NCBI RefSeq assembly: GCF_001687625.2 | Contig: NZ_CP016538.2 | Coordinates: 3,130,501-3,194,500, forward strand | Reading direction: 5' to 3' | Source: Planococcus maritimus | GTDB lineage: Bacteria; Bacillota; Bacilli; Bacillales_A; Planococcaceae | DNA length: 64,000 nucleotides | Shown here: positions 23,448 to 31,163 of the stretch, piece after piece | Numbering within the stretch: the first letter of the stretch is position 1 | Layout: each line of letters begins with the position of its first letter | Made by a program: the position numbers and the translations under genes | Notes under the pieces: model-generated | The model's database searches: none | Told to the model about the DNA's origin: nothing | The model's input: only the letters and a program-made list of their open reading frames with translations

Positions 23448-24677
23448 ATGAAAGCTCTTTGGAAATCTTACGCAAATGTATCGCTTATCTTGAAAATTAC
23501 CATTGCACTCATCCTCGGCGTGATCGTCGGCTTGATCTTTGGGCCAGATGCGGCCGTTTTGGCCCCACTCGGAGATCTGCTATTGCGGCTTCTAACTTTC
23601 CTCATCGTGCCGCTGATTTTCTTCACTTTGATCGTTGGGATCAACCAATCGAAAATCGGGGATCTTGGCCGAATGGGCGGGAAAGTCTTCTTGTTCTATG
23701 TATTGAGTTCGGCATTCGCCATTGTGGTCGGCTTAACAGTCGCAAGCATTTTCCAGCCGGGTTCGGGCATGCAGCTCGACGGTTCGGAAACTTTTGATGT
23801 ACCGGACAATCCTGGATTTACAAGTGTTCTATTAAACATTGTGCCATCGAATATCATTTCGGCATTTAGTGACATGAACTTGCTCGGGATCATCTTTACA
23901 GCGTTTGCGTTTGGTATCGCCATCTCTTACATGAGAAGTTCTGAAGAATTCGGCGAACTTGGCAAGCATTTAATGAAAACGATCACCGCGTTGAACGAAG
24001 CGACCTTGATCATCTTGAAAGTCATCTTGCAATACGTACCGATCGGGATTTTTGCCATCATGGCAAAAACAGTAGGTGCACAAGGGCTAGATACGCTCGG
24101 ATCACTGCTCGGCATGGTCGCTGTCTTGTACATCGCCATTGCCGTACAAATTGCGCTTTATATCGTTGCGATGCTGGTGTTCAAAGTTAGCCCACTGGCT
24201 TTCTTCAAGCAAGCACGCACGCCGATGCTGACGGCTTTTGTCACACAAAGCAGCTCCGGCACCTTGCCGTTGACACTTGATGCAGCGCGCGGCCTCGGCA
24301 TTTCGAAAAGCTTGTACGGCTTCAGTTTGCCGCTCGGCGCGACGATCAATATGGACGGAGCGGCTATCCGCATCGCGGTCTCCGCGATTTTTGCCGCCAA
24401 TATCATCGGCGACCCGCTCAGCTTATCGGAAATGCTGCTAGTCGTTTTGATCGGGACACTTGCTACCATCGGAACTGCGGGCATTCCAGGCGCTGGCATC
24501 GTCATGATCGCCACTGTCTTTGTCCAGCTCGGGTTGCCGATGGAAGCCGTTGCCCTCTTGACTGCCATCGATGCACTTGTTGGCATGGGCGCCACCATGC
24601 TCAATGTGACAGGCGATTTGGCGGGATCAAAATTGATCGACCAAAGCGAGAAAAAACGTGGAGCCACCAAAGCTTAA
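23448..24677 (+). CDS. DAACS-family dicarboxylate/amino acid:cation symporter
   Basis: A 409-residue, multi-helix symporter of the GltP/GltPh fold. It has the serine-rich hairpin QSSSGTLPLT (HP1), the NMDGA motif in TM7, the IPGAG hairpin HP2 and the NVTGD motif in TM8. The TM8 segment reads DALVGMGATMLNVTGD where the archaeal glutamate transporter GltPh has DAILDMGRTMVNVTGD: the arginine that holds the substrate side-chain carboxylate and the aspartate that holds its amino group are replaced by Ala and Gly. The substrate is therefore probably not glutamate or aspartate. AGGAGG precedes the ATG. Confidence 0.92.
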   Translation: MKALWKSYANVSLILKITIALILGVIVGLIFGPDAAVLAPLGDLLLRLLTFLIVPLIFFTLIVGINQSKIGDLGRMGGKVFLFYVLSSAFAIVVGLTVASIFQPGSGMQLDGSETFDVPDNPGFTSVLLNIVPSNIISAFSDMNLLGIIFTAFAFGIAISYMRSSEEFGELGKHLMKTITALNEATLIILKVILQYVPIGIFAIMAKTVGAQGLDTLGSLLGMVAVLYIAIAVQIALYIVAMLVFKVSPLAFFKQARTPMLTAFVTQSSSGTLPLTLDAARGLGISKSLYGFSLPLGATINMDGAAIRIAVSAIFAANIIGDPLSLSEMLLVVLIGTLATIGTAGIPGAGIVMIATVFVQLGLPMEAVALLTAIDALVGMGATMLNVTGDLAGSKLIDQSEKKRGATKA

Positions 24678-24712
24678 CACGACTCGCTGCGGACAAAGTA
24701 CAAGGCTCTGTG

Positions 24713-24742
24713 ATACAGTGGGAGTATCTCGTATCCCACTGA
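24713..24742 (+). promoter_or_regulatory. hairpin in front of the heme monooxygenase ribosome binding site
   Basis: CAGTGGGA with TCCCACTG around GTATCTCGTA, followed directly by AAAAAGGAG. There is no T-run, so it is unlikely to be a terminator on this strand; it could influence mRNA stability or translation. Confidence 0.4.
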
Positions 24743-24760
24743 AAAAGGAGACATACAGTT

Positions 24761-25093
24761 ATGTATATCGTGACCAATCGCATCAAAATGAAACCGGGAT
24801 TTGCTGAAAAAATGGCACCCAACTTCACCCGCCCAGGCGCATTGCAGGAAATGGAAGGCTTTCATAAAGTCGAAGTGACCGTTACTCAGGACCTGGAAGA
24901 ATACGATGAACTGAACGTCAATATGTACTGGGAAACCTTAGAGAATTATGAAGCCTGGAAATCCAGCGATGTCTTCAAGCAAGCCCATAAACGTCCGGAA
25001 CCGGCTGAAGGCGAAGAGAAAAAAGAATCGCCGATGCTTGGCAGCCAGCTCGTCATCACGAAAGTCGCTTCGGTTATTGAAGCTACTAAATAA
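24761..25093 (+). CDS. IsdG/HmoA-type heme-degrading monooxygenase
   Basis: A 110-residue ABM-fold protein. The catalytic triad of IsdG enzymes is at the expected positions: Asn6, Trp66 and His76 (VFKQAHKR). These enzymes open heme with oxygen and release iron. The acidic PAEGEEKKESP stretch near residue 80-90 is the variable loop of the family. AAGGAG precedes the ATG. It is not linked to an Isd uptake system here and no Fur box is visible in front of it. Confidence 0.9.
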   Translation: MYIVTNRIKMKPGFAEKMAPNFTRPGALQEMEGFHKVEVTVTQDLEEYDELNVNMYWETLENYEAWKSSDVFKQAHKRPEPAEGEEKKESPMLGSQLVITKVASVIEATK

Positions 25094-25113
25094 GTTAAAC
25101 AAAGCTAATCCAC

Positions 25114-25142
25114 CAAAACAGCCGGCAATGCCGGCTGTTTTT
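25114..25142 (+). terminator. rho-independent terminator after the heme monooxygenase
   Basis: AACAGCCGGC with GCCGGCTGTT and TTTTT. The family B repeat starts directly at its T-run, and a second, almost identical hairpin lies at 25382-25411 on the other side of the repeat. Confidence 0.88.
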
Positions 25143-25381
25143 CAGGTTATCGAGAAAGATGAAAAGTCGTATTTTCCGAAGCTTATCGCACGACTCCGTG
25201 GGCTCGCGCCCAAGCCTCCTCAGTCGCTTTGCGCCTTGCGGGGTCTCGGTCGTCTCGCTTTACCACTGGAGTCGAGCGAACGCTTCTCCAAATACTTAGA
25301 GAGATCAATAATTGTTGGATATAGAAAAAGGTGTACTATCTCCTAATTGATAGTGAACCATAGACTTCTTCAGCACTCTGC
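25143..25381 (+). repeat. family B interspersed repeat, copy B1 (~240 bp)
   Basis: Begins TCAGGTTATCGAGAAAG in the T-run of a terminator and ends CATAGACTTCTTCAGCACTCTG. The core forms a long stem TCGCACGACTCCGTGG (25186-25201) with CCACTGGAGTCGAGCGA (25263-25279). The arms enclose a GGGC-TCGC-GCCC hairpin and the conserved CCAAGCCTCCTCAG and GGGGTCTCGGTCGTCTCGC segments. Flanked on both sides by near-identical 29-base terminator hairpins. Confidence 0.82.
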
Positions 25382-25411
25382 AAAAACAGCCGGCAAATGC
25401 TGGCTGTTTTT
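25382..25411 (+). terminator. second terminator hairpin, beyond repeat B1
   Basis: AACAGCCGGCAAATGCTGGCTGTTTTT, differing from the hairpin at 25114 by two changes. Confidence 0.8.
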
Positions 25412-25609
25412 ATTTTGTCATTTTCCGCTAATAGTGTTTAATGGCGCATATTTTTCTGTTTCTATTGGCTACTAAGAGTCAGATTTCTCCCGACGGCTAC
25501 TAAGTATTTATAGGACAATTATATTTCTTTTTCCTTTTTTCACCTTTCAAAAAGGACTTTTGATATACTATTTATTATTAGAAAATTACCTATTTTGAAA
25601 GGGAACCAT

Positions 25610-27247
25610 ATGAAATCATTATCGCTTAGGAATTACTGGGGTCTGATATTTGCCATTTTCATTTTGTTGTTCGCCGCCGTCCTCAGCATTCTCGTCTCGG
25701 AAATCAGTACAAACCGATTGGAAGAAGAACGTGGAAATTCATTATCAAGTATCGCCTTTCAAATGAAAGACCGTTTAGATCAGTATATGTGGGGCCGTTA
25801 TAGTGAAATCAAGACTTTTGGGGAAATCGAGGAGCTTGAACTCGCAGCCACCGAGGAACAAAAGCGTGCGAAGCTTGATATGCTGCAAGAACAAGTACCG
25901 GCATTTTCGTGGATCGGCATGACTGATGCATCGGGCTTCGTTACTGCCTCTACTGATGAGTTATTAGAAGGCATGGACCTTTCCGACCGGCCTATTTATA
26001 CGCAGGCCCGCAAAACCGATTTTGTCGGCGATGTCCACGAAGCGCTGCTTTTAGCAGAGCTTTTGCCAAATCCAAGTGGGCGTGAGCTCGAGTTTGTCGA
26101 TATTAGTGTGCCCATCATCCATTCTGACGGCTCATTCGCTGGAGTAGTCGCTGCTCATTTGAGTTGGGAATGGGCAGAGGAAGTCATGCAGTATGTATTG
26201 CGCCCGCTGAATCGCCAAGAAAATGAGTTAGAGGTCTTCGTCTTGAGTCCGGGTACCCAGCGCGTCATCCTCGGCCCGGAAGAATTTCTTGGCAAGCCGC
26301 TTCCGATTGAGTCCGCCTCTTTGTCGAGTGGAAAAACGGGTTGGGTACTGGAGGAATGGCCGAACGGTGAATCCTATCTTACGGGGTTTGCCGGCGGCCG
26401 GACCAATTGGGATTATCCTGAGCTGCGATGGACGGTTCTGGTACGCCAGCCGGAAGAAGCCGCTTTTGCCGCTGCCCGCGATTTAAGCCACATCATCATG
26501 TGGAGCGGCCTGGCAAGCGCTATTCTTTTTGCCTTGGCTGGCTGGTTTGTTGCCGGTAGAATTTCTCGACCACTGAAGGAAATCTCCCGAAAAGCGAAAG
26601 CCTTCCGCAAAGGCGAGCAATTGGAGTTGCCGAAAAACACGGGCGTGCGCGAAATCGAGGATCTGTCCTATTCACTGGAAAGCTTGGTCAAGACACTCGG
26701 CACTGCCGAATCCGATTTAGTGCGCATGCAAGATTTGGCACAGCGTGATCCACTGACTGGTTTGCCAAACCGTATCGCACTTGAAGAAGCCGCTGATCGA
26801 ATGATGAAACGAGCGCGTACGGATAAAGAACCACTAGCCTTTTTCTATTTGGATCTGGACGGCTTCAAAAAAGCCAACGATACCTTAGGGCATTTAGCGG
26901 GCGATCACGTGCTCCAGAAAGTAGCTGAACGATTGATGGCTGAATTGCCTGAAGGGGCATTTATCGCACGCATTGGCGGAGATGAATTTGTCTTATTGTT
27001 CCCTTGTGATGGGCTTGGCGAATTGCCGACTAAGCAATTGGCACAGCGTTTGATCGACCGGCTGAGCAAGCCGATCACCGTGGATGCTGGCCAAGTGCAA
27101 CTCGGCTGCAGCATCGGCATTGCCATTTACCCGGACAATGCCGAAAATCTTTATACCTTATTGTCTTACGCTGATGCAGCGCTTTATGTGTCGAAGGAAA
27201 ACGGCAGAAGCCAAACTACGTTTTACAGGGACATTGTTTCGGAATAA
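25610..27247 (+). CDS. membrane diguanylate cyclase (dCache-HAMP-GGDEF)
   Basis: A 545-residue signalling protein. An N-terminal membrane helix (about 8-28) is followed by a dCache sensor outside the cell (about 30-290), a second helix, a HAMP linker (GRISRPLKEISRKAKAFRKG) and a GGDEF domain starting at QRDPLTGLPNR. The active-site IGGDEF and the substrate-binding DLDGFKKANDTLGH motif are intact, so it should make cyclic di-GMP. The inhibitory RxxD site upstream of GGDEF is absent. The start at MKSLS has AAAGGG upstream. Single gene with its own terminator. Confidence 0.92.
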   Translation: MKSLSLRNYWGLIFAIFILLFAAVLSILVSEISTNRLEEERGNSLSSIAFQMKDRLDQYMWGRYSEIKTFGEIEELELAATEEQKRAKLDMLQEQVPAFSWIGMTDASGFVTASTDELLEGMDLSDRPIYTQARKTDFVGDVHEALLLAELLPNPSGRELEFVDISVPIIHSDGSFAGVVAAHLSWEWAEEVMQYVLRPLNRQENELEVFVLSPGTQRVILGPEEFLGKPLPIESASLSSGKTGWVLEEWPNGESYLTGFAGGRTNWDYPELRWTVLVRQPEEAAFAAARDLSHIIMWSGLASAILFALAGWFVAGRISRPLKEISRKAKAFRKGEQLELPKNTGVREIEDLSYSLESLVKTLGTAESDLVRMQDLAQRDPLTGLPNRIALEEAADRMMKRARTDKEPLAFFYLDLDGFKKANDTLGHLAGDHVLQKVAERLMAELPEGAFIARIGGDEFVLLFPCDGLGELPTKQLAQRLIDRLSKPITVDAGQVQLGCSIGIAIYPDNAENLYTLLSYADAALYVSKENGRSQTTFYRDIVSE

Positions 27248-27283
27248 GCCTCTAGTTACTTAACCAATACCCATATGAATTCA

Positions 27284-27312
27284 GAAGCGCTGCCTCTTAA
27301 GGCAGCGCTTTT
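27284..27312 (+). terminator. rho-independent terminator after the GGDEF gene
   Basis: AAGCGCTGCC-TCTTAA-GGCAGCGCTT followed by TTCA. Confidence 0.85.
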
Positions 27313-27423
27313 CAAGTACCGTATATTGGACGGCACGCCAGGGGTCTGCTACGGTTAATAATGGTTAAAGCCAAAGATCTATTATTTACAGCGCTGTTAT
27401 CGTGCTTCGAAGGAGTCTTTCAT

Positions 27424-28614
27424 TTGAGTAACAACAAACCTAAATTATGGACGCGGGATTTTATTGGCGTTTCCGTCGTCCATTTTCTACTACTGCTCGT
27501 TTTTTATTTATTGATCGTTACGATCGCTTTATACGCTGTCGAAGAGTACGGTGCTTCGACTAGTGAAGCCGGCCTCGTCACCGGTATTTTCATCTTAGGG
27601 GCGCTGACCGGACGCTTGGTCATCGGACGCACACTCGATATAATCGGGCGCAAACGCGCGTTGGTGCTCGGGTCTGCTTTATTTGTCGGCATGACTGCGC
27701 TATACTTCTTGCCGCTTGGGTTGCCTTTCTTGATGCTGAATCGCTTTTTGCACGGCGTCACGCTCGGAATCGCGAGCACCGCCGCCGGAACGATTGCCGC
27801 GCAAGTCATTCCCCATACGCGTAAAGGCGAAGGCATTGGCTATTTCAGCATGAGTGCGACGCTCGGGGCTGCTTTTGGGCCATTTATCGGCTTGTTGATG
27901 AGCCAATGGACTGGCTATAATGCTATTTTCGCGGCTTGTGTCGCGATCGCTGTCTCTGCACTGGCATTGAGCCTTTTCATCAAAGTGCCAGTGCTGGAAA
28001 AACCGCCGGCGGGAGAAACAAAATCTGGGTTTCAGCTGTCCAATTATTTGGAAGCGAATGCGGTGCCAATTGCCATCGTCATGTTTTTGATCGCGCTGAG
28101 TTATTCGAGCGTCTTGTCCTTCATCAATTTTTACGCCAATGATAAGGGCCTAGTTGAAGCAGCGAGCTTCTTCTTCCTGGTTTATGCAGTGGTGATCTTG
28201 CTGACACGCCCATTCACGGGCCGCATCATGGATTTATACGGCGCCAATTACATCATGTATCCCGCGCTTGTATCACTTGCAGGCGGCTTATTGCTGCTGA
28301 GTATTGCTGATTCGAGCATGGGTCTGTTGTTTGCGGGTGCTTTGATTGGGCTTGGGTTCGGTAATATGCAATCGACGACGCAAGCGGTCGCGATTAAATT
28401 AACCCCTCCCCACCGGATGGGACTTGCAACTTCGACTTTCTTTGTCGCAATGGACGGCGGGCTCGGCATGGGGCCGTATATTCTCGGCTTCATCATTCCC
28501 TTCACCGGCTATAGCGCACTTTATGGCATACTAGGCATCGCTGTATTAGCGTTGATCGTGCCGTATTACTTCCTTCACGGAAAAAAAGAACGCAAGACAG
28601 CATCTGCCTATTGA
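27424..28614 (+). CDS. MFS transporter
   Basis: A 396-residue, 12-helix major facilitator protein. The loop 2-3 motif reads GRLVIGRTLDIIGRKRAL, and the related GRIMDLYGA sits in the second half at the loop 8-9 position, both typical of drug/metabolite exporters. The substrate cannot be told. The TTG at 27424 was chosen because AAGGAG lies eight bases before it; the frame is open further upstream to an ATG at 27361 that lacks a binding site. Confidence 0.88.
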   Translation: MSNNKPKLWTRDFIGVSVVHFLLLLVFYLLIVTIALYAVEEYGASTSEAGLVTGIFILGALTGRLVIGRTLDIIGRKRALVLGSALFVGMTALYFLPLGLPFLMLNRFLHGVTLGIASTAAGTIAAQVIPHTRKGEGIGYFSMSATLGAAFGPFIGLLMSQWTGYNAIFAACVAIAVSALALSLFIKVPVLEKPPAGETKSGFQLSNYLEANAVPIAIVMFLIALSYSSVLSFINFYANDKGLVEAASFFFLVYAVVILLTRPFTGRIMDLYGANYIMYPALVSLAGGLLLLSIADSSMGLLFAGALIGLGFGNMQSTTQAVAIKLTPPHRMGLATSTFFVAMDGGLGMGPYILGFIIPFTGYSALYGILGIAVLALIVPYYFLHGKKERKTASAY

Positions 28615-28627
28615 ATGGATGCAATAT

Positions 28628-28664
28628 AAAAGAACGGCCGACAAATCATGTCGGCCGTTCTTTA
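28628..28664. terminator. bidirectional terminator between the MFS and cupin genes
   Basis: AAAGAACGGCCGACA with TGTCGGCCGTTCTTT. Confidence 0.9.
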
Positions 28665-28671
28665 TGTTCGC

Positions 28672-29088
28672 TTATTCTTCCTCTTCTGCTGCGTCCGCTT
28701 CCGCTTTTGTTTCATGCACGGTGCTGTGCGGATGTTCTGGCGGCGCGTAGATGGAATAGATTTTCAAGGGCTTATCGCCTGTATTGGTGACATTATGCCA
28801 TTTTCCTGCGGGGATCAGGATGGCGTAATCGTCTTCCGCTTTTTCTTCGAAGCTTAAATTGTCTTCACTGTCACCCATTTGCACAAGGCCTTGTCCATCT
28901 TCAACACGAAGGAATTGGTCTCCGTGTTCGTGGACCTCAAGTCCGATGTCATCACCAGGGGCGATGCTCATCAAGGTAACCTGCAAGTTTTTCCCGGTCC
29001 AAAGCGCGGTCCGGAACGTCTCGTTTTGTTTTGTGGCCTCTTCGATATTGACGACCAATGATTCGGCGCCATAGTCTTTCAATTCCAT
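28672..29088 (-). CDS. cupin-domain protein
   Basis: A 138-residue single-domain cupin. Motif 1 (GLEVHEHGDQFLRVEDGQG) and motif 2 (PAGKWHNVTNTG) supply the metal-binding histidines. It resembles the mannose-6-phosphate isomerase-like cupins of unknown substrate. The C terminus is a very acidic Glu/Ala tail. GGAGGAAAC precedes the ATG. Small-molecule binding or an enzymatic role is possible; I cannot tell which. Confidence 0.88.
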   Translation of the reverse strand: MELKDYGAESLVVNIEEATKQNETFRTALWTGKNLQVTLMSIAPGDDIGLEVHEHGDQFLRVEDGQGLVQMGDSEDNLSFEEKAEDDYAILIPAGKWHNVTNTGDKPLKIYSIYAPPEHPHSTVHETKAEADAAEEEE

Positions 29089-29158
29089 ATGTGTTTCCTC
29101 CTCCGATTTGTTGTTCTGCTCTTCTCTACCCTGGGAAAAGCGTACATAAACAAATCGC

Positions 29159-30208
29159 TCAGCGCATCGCTTGTTGTTTCAGCGCCTGGTTGCGGGAGTT
29201 GAACACATCGTTATGAGAAGACACCATGGCAATATTGGCCGCATCTGGCTCGATGAACTTCTTCGCTTTATTGACGGCATTGGCGGCATCGGTGAAGGTG
29301 CCGGCGATCAAATTAAGCTTGCCGTCGTGCTGAAGAATATCACCCGCTGCAAACACTCCCGCTACGGAAGTTTCGCTTGCCGGGGTGCCCAGCAAATAGA
29401 AATCGTCTTTTGTTTCCAAGTCGAGCGGGCTGTTTTCAAGTAAACTTGCATCACGTTCATAGCCGTGGTTGATGACGAGCTGGTCGACCGGCAGCATGCA
29501 CCGTTCACCTGTCACTTGGTTCATCACTTCCACCAGTTCGACGCGGTCGCCAACATCGGATGCCACAAGCCGCGTAATAGCGGAATCTAACAGGCATTCA
29601 GCGCGGCCTTCAAGCAATTGGCGCACTTGCGCTTCATGCCCAGCCATTTCGGATTTACGGTGGACGACATAGACTTTTTCAGCGATCGGCTCGAGCTCAT
29701 TGGCCCAGTCGACTGCCGAATTGCCGCCACCTGAAATAAGCACCGTACTGCCGCGAAAACGCTCGAGTGTTTTCACGGTGTAATTGAGGTTGGCCACTTC
29801 GAAACGTTCGGCTCCTTCGATTTGCAGCTTCTGCGGTTTCAAGATGCCGCCACCGACTGCAACGATGACCGATTTCGAATAATGGATTTCACCCGATGCC
29901 CCTGACAGCACGAACAAGCCGTCTTCGTTCTTATTCATGCTTTCCACTTTCTCATCCAAGCACACCGTCGGATCGAACGTGAGCCCTTGTTCGACCAATT
30001 GTGTGATCAGCTGTTCGCAGCGAATCGGCGTCTGTCCCCCGACGTCCCAAATCATTTTTTCCGGATAGACATGAAGTTTGCCGCCAAGGCGCGGCTGAAA
30101 CTCGATAATTTTTGTTTTCATGCCCCGAAGTCCGCTGTAAAAAGCTGAATACAAGCCGGCGGGACCTCCCCCGATGATGGTAACGTCAAAGATATCGTGA
30201 TTGGCCAT
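29159..30208 (-). CDS. ferredoxin/flavodoxin-NADP reductase (thioredoxin reductase-like, YumC/YcgT type)
   Basis: A 349-residue flavoprotein that passes electrons from NADPH to ferredoxin or flavodoxin. The FAD Rossmann motif is IIGGGPAGLYSAFYSG near residue 11, the NADPH motif is ISGGGNSAVDWA near 160, and VFAAGDI closes the FAD site. It lacks the CxxC of true thioredoxin reductases, as expected for this type. A Fur box lies in its promoter and it faces the siderophore importer genes, so it is probably the iron-starvation reductase that frees iron from ferric siderophores. Confidence 0.92.
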   Translation of the reverse strand: MANHDIFDVTIIGGGPAGLYSAFYSGLRGMKTKIIEFQPRLGGKLHVYPEKMIWDVGGQTPIRCEQLITQLVEQGLTFDPTVCLDEKVESMNKNEDGLFVLSGASGEIHYSKSVIVAVGGGILKPQKLQIEGAERFEVANLNYTVKTLERFRGSTVLISGGGNSAVDWANELEPIAEKVYVVHRKSEMAGHEAQVRQLLEGRAECLLDSAITRLVASDVGDRVELVEVMNQVTGERCMLPVDQLVINHGYERDASLLENSPLDLETKDDFYLLGTPASETSVAGVFAAGDILQHDGKLNLIAGTFTDAANAVNKAKKFIEPDAANIAMVSSHNDVFNSRNQALKQQAMR

Positions 30209-30241
30209 TTTTTACATCCCCGTTCTATAATAAATTCCGAT

Positions 30242-30256
30242 TGACAACGATTCTCA
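30242..30256 (-). promoter_or_regulatory. Fur box of the reductase gene
   Basis: TGACAACGATTCTCA, a 7-1-7 Fur site with 12 of 15 matches to TGATAATNATTATCA, 34 bases before the reductase start codon. Confidence 0.75.
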
Positions 30257-30286
30257 ATAACTTTATAGTATACATTGTAATGAAAG

Positions 30287-30301
30287 TGAGAATCATTATC
30301 A
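30287..30301 (+). promoter_or_regulatory. Fur box of the siderophore ABC operon
   Basis: TGAGAATCATTATCA, a nearly exact 7-1-7 Fur site in front of the ABC operon. Confidence 0.88.
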
Positions 30302-30364
30302 ACAAATATCCTATTTTTATTTATTTGCTTCACGATTACGGTTTAATGATAAGGAGGGCTGTCG

Positions 30365-31156
30365 ATGGGACGCCTTTATACAGAAAACCTGGAAGTCAGC
30401 TATGGCGAAAGGAAAATCGTCAAAGGTTTGTCCCTGTCGATTCCAGATAAACAGATTACGGCGATCATTGGGCCAAACGGATGTGGAAAATCCACTTTCC
30501 TAAAAGCGATGACTCGTGTCATTCCGCACGAAGCAGGTTCGGTCATTCTCGATGGCCAGTTAATTGCAGAAGAAAAGACCAAGCAATTGGCGAAAAAATT
30601 GGCCATCTTGCCACAATCGCCGGAAAACGCAGCTGGCTTGACCGTCGGAGAAATCGTTTCCTATGGCCGCTTCCCCTATCAAAAAGGGTTCGGGAAGTTG
30701 AGTGCTCGGGATTATGAAATGATTGATTGGGCGCTGAATGTCACCGGTACGCAATTTTTCAAATACCATCCCGTCGATGCCTTATCGGGCGGCCAGCGCC
30801 AACGCGTCTGGATCGCCATGGCCTTGGCGCAGGAAACCGAAATGATTTTCCTCGATGAGCCGACGACTTATCTAGATATGGCGCATCAACTCGAGATTTT
30901 GGAGCTTCTCCGCGAACTCAACGCCGATGAAGAACGCACCATCGTTATGGTGCTCCACGACTTAAACCATGCCGCCCGCTTTGCCGACCATATCGTCGCG
31001 ATGAAAGACGGCCAAATCATCAAAGCCGGATCCCCTGAAGAAGTCATCGTTCCGGATGTCCTTCGCGAAGTGTTCCGCATCGATGCGGAAATCGGGCTTG
31101 ATCCACGAACACAAAAACCGATATGCCTGACATACAATTTAATCAAAGGAGCTTAA
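30365..31156 (+). CDS. iron-siderophore ABC transporter, ATP-binding protein (FecE/FhuC family)
   Basis: A 263-residue ATPase with Walker A GPNGCGKST (about 36-44), Q-loop ILPQSP, signature LSGGQRQR, Walker B MIFLDEPTT and the switch histidine in VLHDLNHAARF. The DLNHA form is typical of the FecCD-linked importers. It powers uptake through the two permeases downstream. AAGGAGG precedes the ATG, and an almost exact Fur box lies upstream. First gene of a four-gene operon. Confidence 0.95.
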   Translation: MGRLYTENLEVSYGERKIVKGLSLSIPDKQITAIIGPNGCGKSTFLKAMTRVIPHEAGSVILDGQLIAEEKTKQLAKKLAILPQSPENAAGLTVGEIVSYGRFPYQKGFGKLSARDYEMIDWALNVTGTQFFKYHPVDALSGGQRQRVWIAMALAQETEMIFLDEPTTYLDMAHQLEILELLRELNADEERTIVMVLHDLNHAARFADHIVAMKDGQIIKAGSPEEVIVPDVLREVFRIDAEIGLDPRTQKPICLTYNLIKGA

Positions 31157-31163
31157 CCCGATC

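Noticed and set aside
25143..25381. Family B as a CRISPR repeat or phage attachment site
   Set aside because: Only single copies occur at each locus, without spacers, integrase or tRNA gene nearby.
30118..30333. A small minus-strand gene upstream of the ferredoxin-NADP reductase
   Set aside because: It overlaps the reductase start and both Fur boxes and has no ribosome binding site.
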